From contig CAWFTP010000004.1 in assembly GCA_963818885.1 (NCBI GenBank), positions 186,001-250,000 on the forward strand: a stretch of 64,000 nucleotides of DNA, in the 5' to 3' direction. The notes beneath the pieces were generated by a model. The model was not told the origin of the DNA. It saw only the letters and a list, made by a program, of their open reading frames with translations, and made no database searches. Positions 11,798-22,878 of this stretch are shown here, in pieces. The position numbers and the translations under genes were made by a program. The stretch's first letter is position 1. The number at the start of each line of letters is the position of its first letter. Source of the DNA: DATFDN01 sp963818885. Lineage in GTDB: Bacteria; Pseudomonadota; Alphaproteobacteria; Acetobacterales; Acetobacteraceae.

Positions 11798-11803
11798 GGC
11801 GAC

Positions 11804-11829
11804 CGCCCGGGAGCGCCTGCTCCCGGGCG
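11804..11829 (+). terminator. Strong hairpin terminator after clpB
   Basis: A perfect 11-bp stem, CGCCCGGGAGC with GCTCCCGGGCG, encloses the 4-base loop GCCT. It begins 7 bp after the clpB stop. No long T tract follows, only GAAATTT, so the efficiency of intrinsic termination is uncertain, but no other role is apparent. Confidence 0.7.
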
Positions 11830-11853
11830 TGCCGCGAAATTTCAGCCCACGTG

Positions 11854-11882
11854 TTGACTCGCGGGGACTCGGCGCCTAGATA
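11854..11882 (+). promoter_or_regulatory. rRNA operon promoter
   Basis: TTGACT at 11854-11859 and TAGATA at 11877-11882 are separated by exactly 17 bp. This gives a near-consensus sigma-70 promoter about 320 bp upstream of the 16S 5' end. The GC-rich discriminator after the -10 (CCCGCTCC) is typical of stringently controlled rRNA promoters. Confidence 0.75.
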
Positions 11883-11921
11883 CCCGCTCCGCGGCGCGGA
11901 CCGAGGAGGTCTGCGCCCTTC

Positions 11922-11933
11922 TGTTCTTTGACA
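11922..11933 (+). promoter_or_regulatory. boxA antitermination element in rRNA leader
   Basis: TGTTCTTTGACA closely matches the bacterial rrn boxA (TGCTCTTTAACA in E. coli). It recruits NusB/NusE so that polymerase resists Rho in untranslated rRNA operons. It lies 40 bp after the -10. The rest of the 320-bp leader (to 12204) is G/T-rich and contains no gene I can support. Confidence 0.75.
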
Positions 11934-12204
11934 TAAGAATCCGTAGAGGAAGGGATACGCAGGTGGCGTCCTTGGGGTGATGCTGTGGAGCATTGCCTGG
12001 CTGGGGGTCTTGGCGGACGGGGTTGGCTTTGGCTTTGTCTGTTGGTGCCTTTTGGGGTGCTGTTGCGTATCTTGAGTAGAATGAGATGCGTGATGGATGC
12101 TCTGAAGGGTCCTTGTGCCTGGCCTTGGCTGGCTGGGTTGAGGCGACGGATGGGGCTGGGGTCGGTTCGTTGTGCGTGTGGGTGCGGAGCCTGCGCGTGT
12201 GATG

Positions 12205-13705
<1,501 letters not shown>

Positions 13706-13878
13706 AAGGATCGCTCCCGATTGTCCGGCCTGGCCGTCATTGGGAGGGTTCTGATAGCGTCCGGCGGAGGCCGGGCGTTGTTTGGCCGCGTTCGCCGGTT
13801 TGGCTTGCTCGGTCCCTGGCCGGCGCCGCCTGCGTCATCCCTTCCCCGCGATGCAGTGATCGACGCCCGATCACCGAC

Positions 13879-13955
<77 letters not shown>

Positions 13956-13976
13956 TCAGTTCGTCAGCCTTCGGTT

Positions 13977-14052
13977 GGGGACGTAGCTCAGCTGGGAGAG
14001 CACCTGCTTTGCAAGCAGGGGGTCGTCGGTTCGAACCCGATCGTCTCCACCA
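13977..14052 (+). tRNA. tRNA-Ala (TGC)
   Basis: Cloverleaf of 76 nt with acceptor GGGGACG/CGTCTCC, anticodon TGC in CTTTGCAAG, T-arm GTCGGTTCGAACCCGAT and an encoded CCA at 14050-14052. It is the second tRNA of the rRNA operon spacer. Its 3' end is the first unit of the tandem duplication that follows. Confidence 0.97.
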
Positions 14053-14106
14053 GGGGGCGTCTCCACCAGGGGGCGTCTCCACCAGGGGGCGTCTCCACCA
14101 GGGGGG
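14043..14106 (+). repeat. Tandem repeat of the tRNA-Ala 3' end (16 bp x 4)
   Basis: The 16-bp unit GTCTCCACCAGGGGGC, made of the 3' acceptor strand, discriminator, CCA and 6 flanking bases of tRNA-Ala, is repeated head-to-tail at 14043, 14059, 14075 and 14091. Only the last base of the fourth copy differs. The first unit is the real tRNA end; the other three are exact partial copies inside the transcribed spacer. Confidence 0.95.
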
Positions 14107-14203
14107 TATCGCGGGAGGAGTAGGGTTCGGCGCCGCCACCTGCGGGTGGGGGTGGGTGCCGCCGTCGACGTTCGGCGCCGTTGGCGTCTGGGTCGGGGCG
14201 GCG

Positions 14204-14215
14204 GGTTCTTTGGCA
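14204..14215 (+). promoter_or_regulatory. Second boxA-like element in the 16S-23S spacer
   Basis: GGTTCTTTGGCA differs from the leader boxA at two positions. A second boxA upstream of 23S is a known feature of rrn operons. The rest of the 392-bp spacer between tRNA-Ala and 23S holds the tandem repeat, a TG run at 14340-14352 and the 5' arm of the 23S processing stem. Confidence 0.45.
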
Positions 14216-14405
14216 GGGTTTATCAGGTTTGGTGCGTCTCTGGGTGCGCGCGCTTGCGCGTCTGACCGGATGGCTGGAATCGTGTGCCCGCTGGGGTGCA
14301 TGTCCTGGCGTCCTGCGAGCGTGGCGGGTTCAGAGACGAGTGTGTGTGTGTGTCGAGCATGCGATCCATGTGAGGCGTGCTCCGGCGTGATCCGGAGGAT
14401 GGTTC

Positions 14406-14417
14406 CTGTGCATGGGG
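14406..14417 (+). other. 5' arm of the 23S processing stem (partner at 17214-17225)
   Basis: CTGTGCATGGGG is the exact reverse complement of CCCCATGCACAG at 17214-17225, on the other side of 23S. Pairing continues outward with G-U wobbles and ends in complementary TG/CA runs (14340-14352 and 17241-17252). Such stalks are cut by RNase III during 23S maturation. Confidence 0.7.
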
Positions 14418-14444
14418 TCGGCTCGTCCTGCGGGACGATCCGGT

Positions 14445-17213
<2,769 letters not shown>

Positions 17214-17296
17214 CCCCATGCACAGAAATCATCCCGATCCCACACACACACACGCACCAAGCCAGAGCCACCCATCCAGTCACGGATGGGCTGGAC

Positions 17297-17414
17297 GACC
17301 TGGTGGCCTTGGCGGGGGGCCCGCACCCGATCCCATCCCGAACTCGGCCGTGAAAACCCCCAGCGCCCATGGTACTGCGGCCCAAGCCGCGGGAGAGTAG
17401 GTCGCCGCCAGGTC
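17297..17414 (+). rRNA. rrf: 5S ribosomal RNA
   Basis: RNA of about 118 nt with terminal helix GACCTGGTGGCC/GTCGCCGCCAGGTC, the conserved CCGATCCCATCCCGAACTC block and the GGGAGAGTAGGTCG 3' region. It lies 83 bp after 23S. Confidence 0.95.
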
Positions 17415-17425
17415 CTCCAACCCAT

Positions 17426-17446
17426 CCCTCGGGTCAACCCCGAGGG
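17426..17446 (+). terminator. Hairpin between 5S and tRNA-fMet
   Basis: CCCTCGGG and CCCGAGGG form a perfect 8-bp stem with a 5-base loop. It may be an attenuating terminator or a processing signal. Because the initiator tRNA follows 17 bp later, complete termination here seems unlikely. Confidence 0.4.
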
Positions 17447-17462
17447 CTGGCCCCAATCACCA

Positions 17463-17541
<79 letters not shown>

Positions 17542-17613
17542 GCCCTCGGATGTGCTTCTTCGCGGGCATCAGACGACGCGCCTGCAGTCTTTTCCGACAA
17601 CGGGAGAGGCACG

Positions 17614-18246
17614 ATGGACCGAGGCATCCTGATCGCCGCATTCGACTTCACCGGCGCGCATGAGGATGAGTTCCACGACTGGTACGATCTGGAGCACGTG
17701 CCCGAGCGCGCGCGTGTTCCAGGCTTTCGCTCCTGCACGCGCTGGATCGGCGCCACGGAACCGAAGCAGGCGATCGCGACCTACGAGCTCGACAACCTCG
17801 ATGTGATGCGCAGCGTACCCTACCTGGCGATCGCCCACGACAACCTGTCGGTCTGGTCGAAGCGGATCGCCCGCGTGACCACGCGCATGATACGCTTCGA
17901 GGGCGAGCAGATCTTCCCCGGGAACCAGGACCCTCCGCCAAACGCCGGCGGACTTTTGCTCAACGCTATGAACGTTGCTCCGGAGCATGAGGCAGAATTC
18001 AACGAGTGGTACGACAAGGAGCACATTCCCGCCCTGTCGGCGGTTCCCGGCACGCTGTGCGCGCGCCGCTTCCGGGCGAGTGAAGGCTCCCCGCACTATG
18101 TCGCGCTCTATCATCTCGCCTCGCCGGCGGTCCAGGAGTTGAAGGCATGGCAGGACGCGGCCAACACCCCCTGGACGAACAAGCTGCGCCCGTTCTTCCG
18201 TGACCGCCTGCGCCTGGTGGCCCGTCGCTATACCCGAGGGGCGTGA
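17614..18246 (+). CDS. Duplicated EthD/dimeric alpha-beta-barrel-like protein, unknown function
   Basis: Protein of 210 residues made of two similar halves. The first has EDEFHDWYDLEHVPERARV at about 15-33, and the second has EAEFNEWYDKEHIPALSAV about 110 residues later. Each looks like a ferredoxin-like alpha+beta domain of the EthD/Dabb superfamily, so the chain would fold as an intramolecular dimer. These barrels serve in aromatic or polyketide chemistry and in small oxygenases, but no cofactor ligand can be assigned here. A second protein of this general fold is encoded at 53375. Confidence 0.6.
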   Translation: MDRGILIAAFDFTGAHEDEFHDWYDLEHVPERARVPGFRSCTRWIGATEPKQAIATYELDNLDVMRSVPYLAIAHDNLSVWSKRIARVTTRMIRFEGEQIFPGNQDPPPNAGGLLLNAMNVAPEHEAEFNEWYDKEHIPALSAVPGTLCARRFRASEGSPHYVALYHLASPAVQELKAWQDAANTPWTNKLRPFFRDRLRLVARRYTRGA

Positions 18247-18248
18247 AT

Positions 18249-18749
18249 CTATTTCGCCCAGCAACGGGCCAGCGGCCCGTTGGCGCCGGCGACCGGGTCG
18301 GGAAGGGCAAGCGGCACCCGAGCGACGTTCGCGCGCGCCTCGGTCACCTCCTCCGCTCGGCCTCGCCTCGTATCGAGGCCGCCTTGCATGCCGCGCGGAT
18401 AGGCGCCGACGATCAGCAGATCGGACGAAGCGTCCTGGCGGCAATGGCCGACGCCCGCCGGGAGCACGACGACGTCTCCAGCCGCGAGATCCAGCACCTG
18501 CCCATGCGGCCCACCGAACAGCACCCGCGCGTGCCCGCGCGCGACGCCCAGCGCCTCATGCGCGGTGCTGTGGAAATGATGGAACGGATGGATGCCGTCG
18601 CGCCAGGCAGGCGGCCAGCCGTTGCGGGCAAAGATCGCCTCGATGGCGTCGGCGTCGGCGGGGACGGCGGCGCGATAGACCAGCATCGGTACCGCCGCGT
18701 TCGGAATGGCGCCGTCATCGGCAAAGGTGAACGTCTCCGGATCGCTCAT
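18249..18749 (-). CDS. Cupin domain-containing protein
   Basis: Protein of 166 residues with cupin motif 1 around HHFHSTAHEALGVARG (two to three potential metal His and a Glu) and motif 2 around LPAGVGHCRQ. This is the usual small bicupin-like barrel with a metal site of His/His/Glu/His type. The family includes sugar isomerases, dioxygenases and sensors. It lies 26 bp downstream of a ModE-like regulator gene in the same direction. Confidence 0.78.
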   Translation of the reverse strand: MSDPETFTFADDGAIPNAAVPMLVYRAAVPADADAIEAIFARNGWPPAWRDGIHPFHHFHSTAHEALGVARGHARVLFGGPHGQVLDLAAGDVVVLPAGVGHCRQDASSDLLIVGAYPRGMQGGLDTRRGRAEEVTEARANVARVPLALPDPVAGANGPLARCWAK

Positions 18750-18775
18750 CGCTTCCTCCTCAGCACGAGTCCCTT

Positions 18776-19159
18776 CTAGTCGCCGGCGCAGGCGCGGTTG
18801 AGCGCGGCCAGATGCTTGCGCGCCGCCGCCGCCGTGTCCTGCTCGATCGCGCGATAATGCTCGACCACGGCGCGCCCGGCACGGGTCAACGCGGCGCCGC
18901 CGCCGCCGCTGCCGCCAGCCGCGGCTTGCACGACAGGCGTTCCCAGGCTGCGGTTCAAATCTTCCACCAGCTCCCAGGTGCGGCGATAGGAGATGTGGAG
19001 CGCCCGCCCCGCAGCCGAGATGGATCCAGACCGCGCGATCTCCTCCAGCACCGCGACTTTTCCGGGGCCGATCCTGGCGCCCGAGGCGAGGTCGAGCCGG
19101 ATGCTCAGGCTATCGATCGCCGAGCTGACGCGAGCCGGCTTGGATGGGGGCTTCGGCAT
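18776..19159 (-). CDS. Stand-alone ModE-N/LysR-type winged-helix regulator
   Basis: Protein of 127 residues consisting almost entirely of a LysR-like helix-turn-helix. VLEEIARSGSISAAGRALHISYRRTWELVEDLN matches the N-terminal domain of ModE, including the SYRRTW block. There is no TOBE (molybdate-binding) domain and no LysR effector domain. Such HTH-only proteins may regulate molybdate genes or act generally. A Gly/Ala linker (AAAGGSGGGGAAL) is unusual. The start at 19159 is preferred over an in-frame one 87 bp upstream that would enter the divergent promoter. Confidence 0.72.
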   Translation of the reverse strand: MPKPPSKPARVSSAIDSLSIRLDLASGARIGPGKVAVLEEIARSGSISAAGRALHISYRRTWELVEDLNRSLGTPVVQAAAGGSGGGGAALTRAGRAVVEHYRAIEQDTAAAARKHLAALNRACAGD

Positions 19160-19260
19160 GGGCGCCAATTCCCGTCCTCCGGGGGGCGGTGTCAATGCGG
19201 CGCTTGGCGTCAGCTTGGCCGCGACGCACAAAGGCGCACACCGCATGAGAAGGGATCGCC

Positions 19261-20013
19261 ATGCCGTTCTACCAGAAAGGCGACGTTCGCATCCGTTATG
19301 AGGAGGTGGGGACGGGCTTCCCCCTGCTTGTCACTCCCGGCGGCGGGCTGAATTCCCGCATCAGCAACTGGCCAACCGCCGTGTTCAACGCCATGGAGGC
19401 ATTCAAGGACGACTTCCGCTGCATCACCATGGACCAGCGGAATGCGAATGGCGGCGAATCCACCGGGCCGGTCCCGGTCGAGAATCCTTGGGATGCATTC
19501 GCCGACGACCAACTCGGGCTGATGGACCACCTTGGTATCCGGCAGTTCTTCTACATGGGTTACTGCATCGGCGGCTGCTTCGCCTTTAAGCTGATGCAGC
19601 GTGCGCCGGAGCGCGTCGTTGCCGCCGTCCTCTGCCAGACCGTCGGCCATCGACCGGAGAATCCGGACGTGATGTACAATTCGGGCCGCGATGTCTGGGC
19701 GCCGGAACTGCTGGCGCGCCGTCCCGACCTGACGATGACGCCGATCGAGTCCTATCTGCACAACCTGTACCGTGCCCATCCGGACTTCGTTTACAGCGTG
19801 TCGCGCGACTTCGCGCGATCCTGCCGGACGCCGGTGCTGGTCATGCCGGACGACACGCCCGCGCATCCCTATCAGACCTCGGTGGACGCGGCGGCGCTGC
19901 TGCCGAACTCACAGGTTACGGCCTATCCGTGGCGCGAGCCGCCGGAGTTGCTCGCCAAGGCGATCCAGCAGGTGCGCGACTTCTTGCACGCGCACGAGCC
20001 ACGGGCGCGGTAG
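19261..20013 (+). CDS. Alpha/beta-fold hydrolase with a Cys nucleophile elbow
   Basis: Protein of 250 residues of the alpha/beta hydrolase fold. The nucleophile elbow is GYCIGG with Cys102 where most relatives have Ser. The oxyanion region PGGGLNSR follows strand 3. Candidate acid and base residues lie in LVMPDDTPAHPYQ, near residues 203-212. A Cys nucleophile recalls dienelactone hydrolase, although overall this chain is closer to the epoxide-hydrolase/esterase group. It diverges from the ModE-like regulator, which could control it. Confidence 0.8.
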   Translation: MPFYQKGDVRIRYEEVGTGFPLLVTPGGGLNSRISNWPTAVFNAMEAFKDDFRCITMDQRNANGGESTGPVPVENPWDAFADDQLGLMDHLGIRQFFYMGYCIGGCFAFKLMQRAPERVVAAVLCQTVGHRPENPDVMYNSGRDVWAPELLARRPDLTMTPIESYLHNLYRAHPDFVYSVSRDFARSCRTPVLVMPDDTPAHPYQTSVDAAALLPNSQVTAYPWREPPELLAKAIQQVRDFLHAHEPRAR

Positions 20014-20014
20014 C

Positions 20015-21220
20015 TCAGCGCAGCGTCGCGCGCGCGCTCGCGTTGCGGCGCGCTTCCGCGGCGCGGACGGTATCGAGCAGGAATTGCGGACCGAGCGCTT
20101 CCAGATTGGGCGCGCCGAGCTGTCCCATCACTAAGTCGATTTCTCGCTGAAGGATGGACACGGCCTTCTTGGCGCCTTCCAGCCCGGCGGCCGTGGCGCC
20201 ATACAGCGTGGCACGGCCGGTCATCACGAAATCGGCGCCCATGCAGAGCGCGGCGACGATGTCGGAACCGCGGCGGACCCCACTATCGAGCAGGAGAGCC
20301 ACGTCGGGCCCGACGGCGGCACGGATCATCGGCAGCATCTCAAGCGGGGACGGCATCATGTCGAGCTGCCGCGCCCCGTGGTTCGAGACGATCAGCCCAT
20401 CAATTCCGATCTCCACGGCCATACGCGCGTCCTCCGGATGCATCACGCCTTTCAGCAGCAGCTTACCGGGCCAAGCGTTTCGAATGTCCTCCAGGTCACC
20501 CCATGTCTGGCTTGGGTCCGGTGTCTGGCTCGCGAACAGGTCGGCGACCTGGTCCGCCGTCGCGCGGTTTGCCGCGTAAGGCTGCCAGTTGCCCATCATC
20601 GGCAGGCCGCCGCTGCGGTAATAATTCAGCACCCAGGCCGGGTGCAGCATCGCTTCAAGGATCGTCGGCAGTGTCATCCGAAGCGGGCGCACGAAGCCAT
20701 TGCGCCGATTGCGCTCGCGGTTGGAGGAGACCGGCACGTCGCAGGTCACGGCGATCGTCGTCAGCCCGCAGTCGATCGCACGCTTGACCAGATCGGTGGC
20801 GACGTCGCGGTTGCGCGCGCCGTAGATTTGGAACCACAGATTCTTGCCCGCGAGCTTCGCCGCCTCCTCGATGGAGGCATTGGATGCACCCGACATCAGG
20901 TACGGAACGCCCGCCGCTTTCGCCATCTCTGCCAGGTACAGCTCAGCGCCGCGGCGAAAGGCGCCCGCCATGCCGGTGGGCGCGATCCCAAACGGGCTCG
21001 CATAGGTGCGACCTAACAGCGTGGCCCTCTGGTCCCGCTTGGAGGTATCGACATAGTAGCGGGGCACCAGGCGCAGCTCTCGGAAGGCATTCGCATTGGT
21101 GCGCAGGCCGACCTCGTCGTCTGCGCCGCCCTCGATGAAGTCGAACATGATCTTGGGCAGACGCCGCCGCGCCATGCGCTTGAGGTCGTCGATATTGATC
21201 GCGCGATCCACGCGGTTCAC
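20015..21220 (-). CDS. FMN-dependent alpha-hydroxy-acid dehydrogenase (LldD/mandelate type)
   Basis: TIM-barrel flavoprotein of 401 residues that oxidises a 2-hydroxy acid to the 2-oxo acid. It begins with the characteristic NIDDLKRMARRRLPKIMFDFIEGGADDE. It has the FMN-contact block FGIAPTGMAG, the catalytic Lys in LLLKGV, the active-site His in IVSNHGARQLD, and the phosphate-binding end DSGVRRGSDIV..GADFVMTGRA. The GTG start overlaps the hyuB stop by 3 bases (GTGA), placing it last in a hyuA-hyuB-dehydrogenase operon. The true substrate is unknown. Confidence 0.88.
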   Translation of the reverse strand: MNRVDRAINIDDLKRMARRRLPKIMFDFIEGGADDEVGLRTNANAFRELRLVPRYYVDTSKRDQRATLLGRTYASPFGIAPTGMAGAFRRGAELYLAEMAKAAGVPYLMSGASNASIEEAAKLAGKNLWFQIYGARNRDVATDLVKRAIDCGLTTIAVTCDVPVSSNRERNRRNGFVRPLRMTLPTILEAMLHPAWVLNYYRSGGLPMMGNWQPYAANRATADQVADLFASQTPDPSQTWGDLEDIRNAWPGKLLLKGVMHPEDARMAVEIGIDGLIVSNHGARQLDMMPSPLEMLPMIRAAVGPDVALLLDSGVRRGSDIVAALCMGADFVMTGRATLYGATAAGLEGAKKAVSILQREIDLVMGQLGAPNLEALGPQFLLDTVRAAEARRNASARATLR

Positions 21221-22878
21221 GCTTCACTCCTCCTCACATAGCCATCCGCGAGATCCTCGGAAACCTGGGCCGTATCGCGCTCCTCGGGCGGCCCGTAGCC
21301 GCCCGACCCGGGTGCCTGCACAACGACGAGCGAGCCTGCCGGTGCGATGAAGGCGCCCTTGCTGTTCAGCCGGCGCGTCGCGCTGTCCGGCAAGGCCAGC
21401 TCGATCAGCGCTGGCGCACTAGCCGATCCGCCGGCGAGGCCGAACGGCGGCGTTATGCTGCGCTCGCAGCAGACCGCGGCATGGGCGTCGCGCTCCAGGA
21501 CTCGCCAGCTTCGACGCACGCCGAGCCCGCCGCGATATCGCCCGGCGCCCCCGCTGCCGGGGACCAGCGAATACTCCTCGACCCGCAGGGGGAAGCTCGC
21601 CTCCAGGATCTCGATCGGCGTGTTCATCATGTTGCTGACCGTCGCCGCCACGGCGTTGATGCCGTCCTTGATCGGGCGCGCGCCGAACCCGCCCTTGACC
21701 GATTCGTAGCTCACGTAGCGCAGCCCTGTGCGGTAATCGACGCCCCCGAAGGTGATGACCGCGGACGTGCCTTGCGACCCGGCCATAACGTTCCGCGGCG
21801 CGATCCCGAACATCGCGCCCATCACCATGTCGGCGACCCGATGCGACATCTCGTGATTGGCGTACACCACCGGCGAGGGGTGCTGCGCGTTCACGACCGA
21901 CCCCGTCGGCGCGCTGACCGTCACCGGCCGCCAGCAGCCGGAATTTGGCGGAATGAGGCTCTTGGGATCGGCGATCATCTTCAGTGCACAGAACACGCCC
22001 GACGCGGTCACGGTCAGCGGCGCGTTCATCGGCCCCGCTACCGCCAGATCGGAACCCGCGAAGTCGACGAGCACAGTGTCGCTCTGCTTGTGGATCCGCA
22101 GCTTGACCGTGAACGTGGCGTCCCGCGTCTCGCCCTCTTCGATCACGCCGTCGCCGTCGAATATGTCGACGAACGTCGCCTCGCCATCCGGCAACGCGGC
22201 CAAGGCGGAGCGCATCATGGCCTCCGAATAGTCGAGCACCTCCGCCATGATCGCGATCAGCGTGTCGGCCCCGTATTTCCCCGCGAGCGCAGCGAGGCGG
22301 GCGGCGGCGCGGCGATTGGCGGCGACCTGGGCGCGCAGATCGCCCATGCGCTCGGCGGGCGTGCGGACATTGGCAAATATGATCGCCTCGATGTTCGGAT
22401 CAGGCTTGCCGTCGCGATAGAGCCGCACCGGCGGCAGGCGCAGGCCCTCCCCGTAAATCTCCGTCACTGCGCCGTAGCTGCCAGGGGTGGCGCTGCCGAC
22501 ATCGGGCCAATGGGCGCGCACGCAGCCGAAGCCGAGCAGGCGATCGCCAAAGAACGCCGGCGCGATCACGTTGACGTCGGGCAGGTGCGAGCCGCCCTGG
22601 TACGGGTCGTTGTGGATGAACACGTCGCCGGGCGCCGCATCGCGAAACGCCGCCACCACCGCCCGCACTGCGTCAGGCATGGAGCCCAGATGGATCGGCA
22701 GGTCCGGCCCCTGCGCGACCATGTTGCCGGTGGCGTCGAATATGCCGCACGAGTAGTCGCCGGCTACCTTCAACAGCGGTGAATAGGCAGTCCTGGCGAG
22801 GACGATCTTCATCTCCTCCGCCGCCGCGATCAGCGCGTTCTTGACGATCTCGAATCGGGCGGGATCGGTCTTTCTCAT
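21217..22878 (-). CDS. Hydantoinase B/oxoprolinase family protein (copy 1)
   Basis: Protein of 553 residues of the HyuB family, the partner of HyuA in ATP-dependent N-methylhydantoinases, 5-oxoprolinases and acetone-carboxylase-like enzymes. Diagnostic blocks are IFDATGNMVAQGPDLPIHLGSM, FIHNDPYQGGSHLPDVNV, RAHWPDVG and the C-terminal GSGGAGRYRGGLG. It overlaps hyuA by 4 bp (ATGA) and the dehydrogenase by 4 bp, indicating tight coupling. Identity with the second copy (32033) appears moderate. Confidence 0.9.
   Translation of the reverse strand: MRKTDPARFEIVKNALIAAAEEMKIVLARTAYSPLLKVAGDYSCGIFDATGNMVAQGPDLPIHLGSMPDAVRAVVAAFRDAAPGDVFIHNDPYQGGSHLPDVNVIAPAFFGDRLLGFGCVRAHWPDVGSATPGSYGAVTEIYGEGLRLPPVRLYRDGKPDPNIEAIIFANVRTPAERMGDLRAQVAANRRAAARLAALAGKYGADTLIAIMAEVLDYSEAMMRSALAALPDGEATFVDIFDGDGVIEEGETRDATFTVKLRIHKQSDTVLVDFAGSDLAVAGPMNAPLTVTASGVFCALKMIADPKSLIPPNSGCWRPVTVSAPTGSVVNAQHPSPVVYANHEMSHRVADMVMGAMFGIAPRNVMAGSQGTSAVITFGGVDYRTGLRYVSYESVKGGFGARPIKDGINAVAATVSNMMNTPIEILEASFPLRVEEYSLVPGSGGAGRYRGGLGVRRSWRVLERDAHAAVCCERSITPPFGLAGGSASAPALIELALPDSATRRLNSKGAFIAPAGSLVVVQAPGSGGYGPPEERDTAQVSEDLADGYVRRSEA

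Noticed and set aside
11926..11950. TTGACA in the rRNA leader as a second promoter (P2)
   Set aside because: It is the end of the boxA match TGTTCTTTGACA, and no acceptable -10 lies 16-18 bp downstream.
14340..14352. TG microsatellite as a phase-variation tract
   Set aside because: It lies in the rRNA spacer, far from a coding start, and is explained as the outer part of the 23S processing stem.
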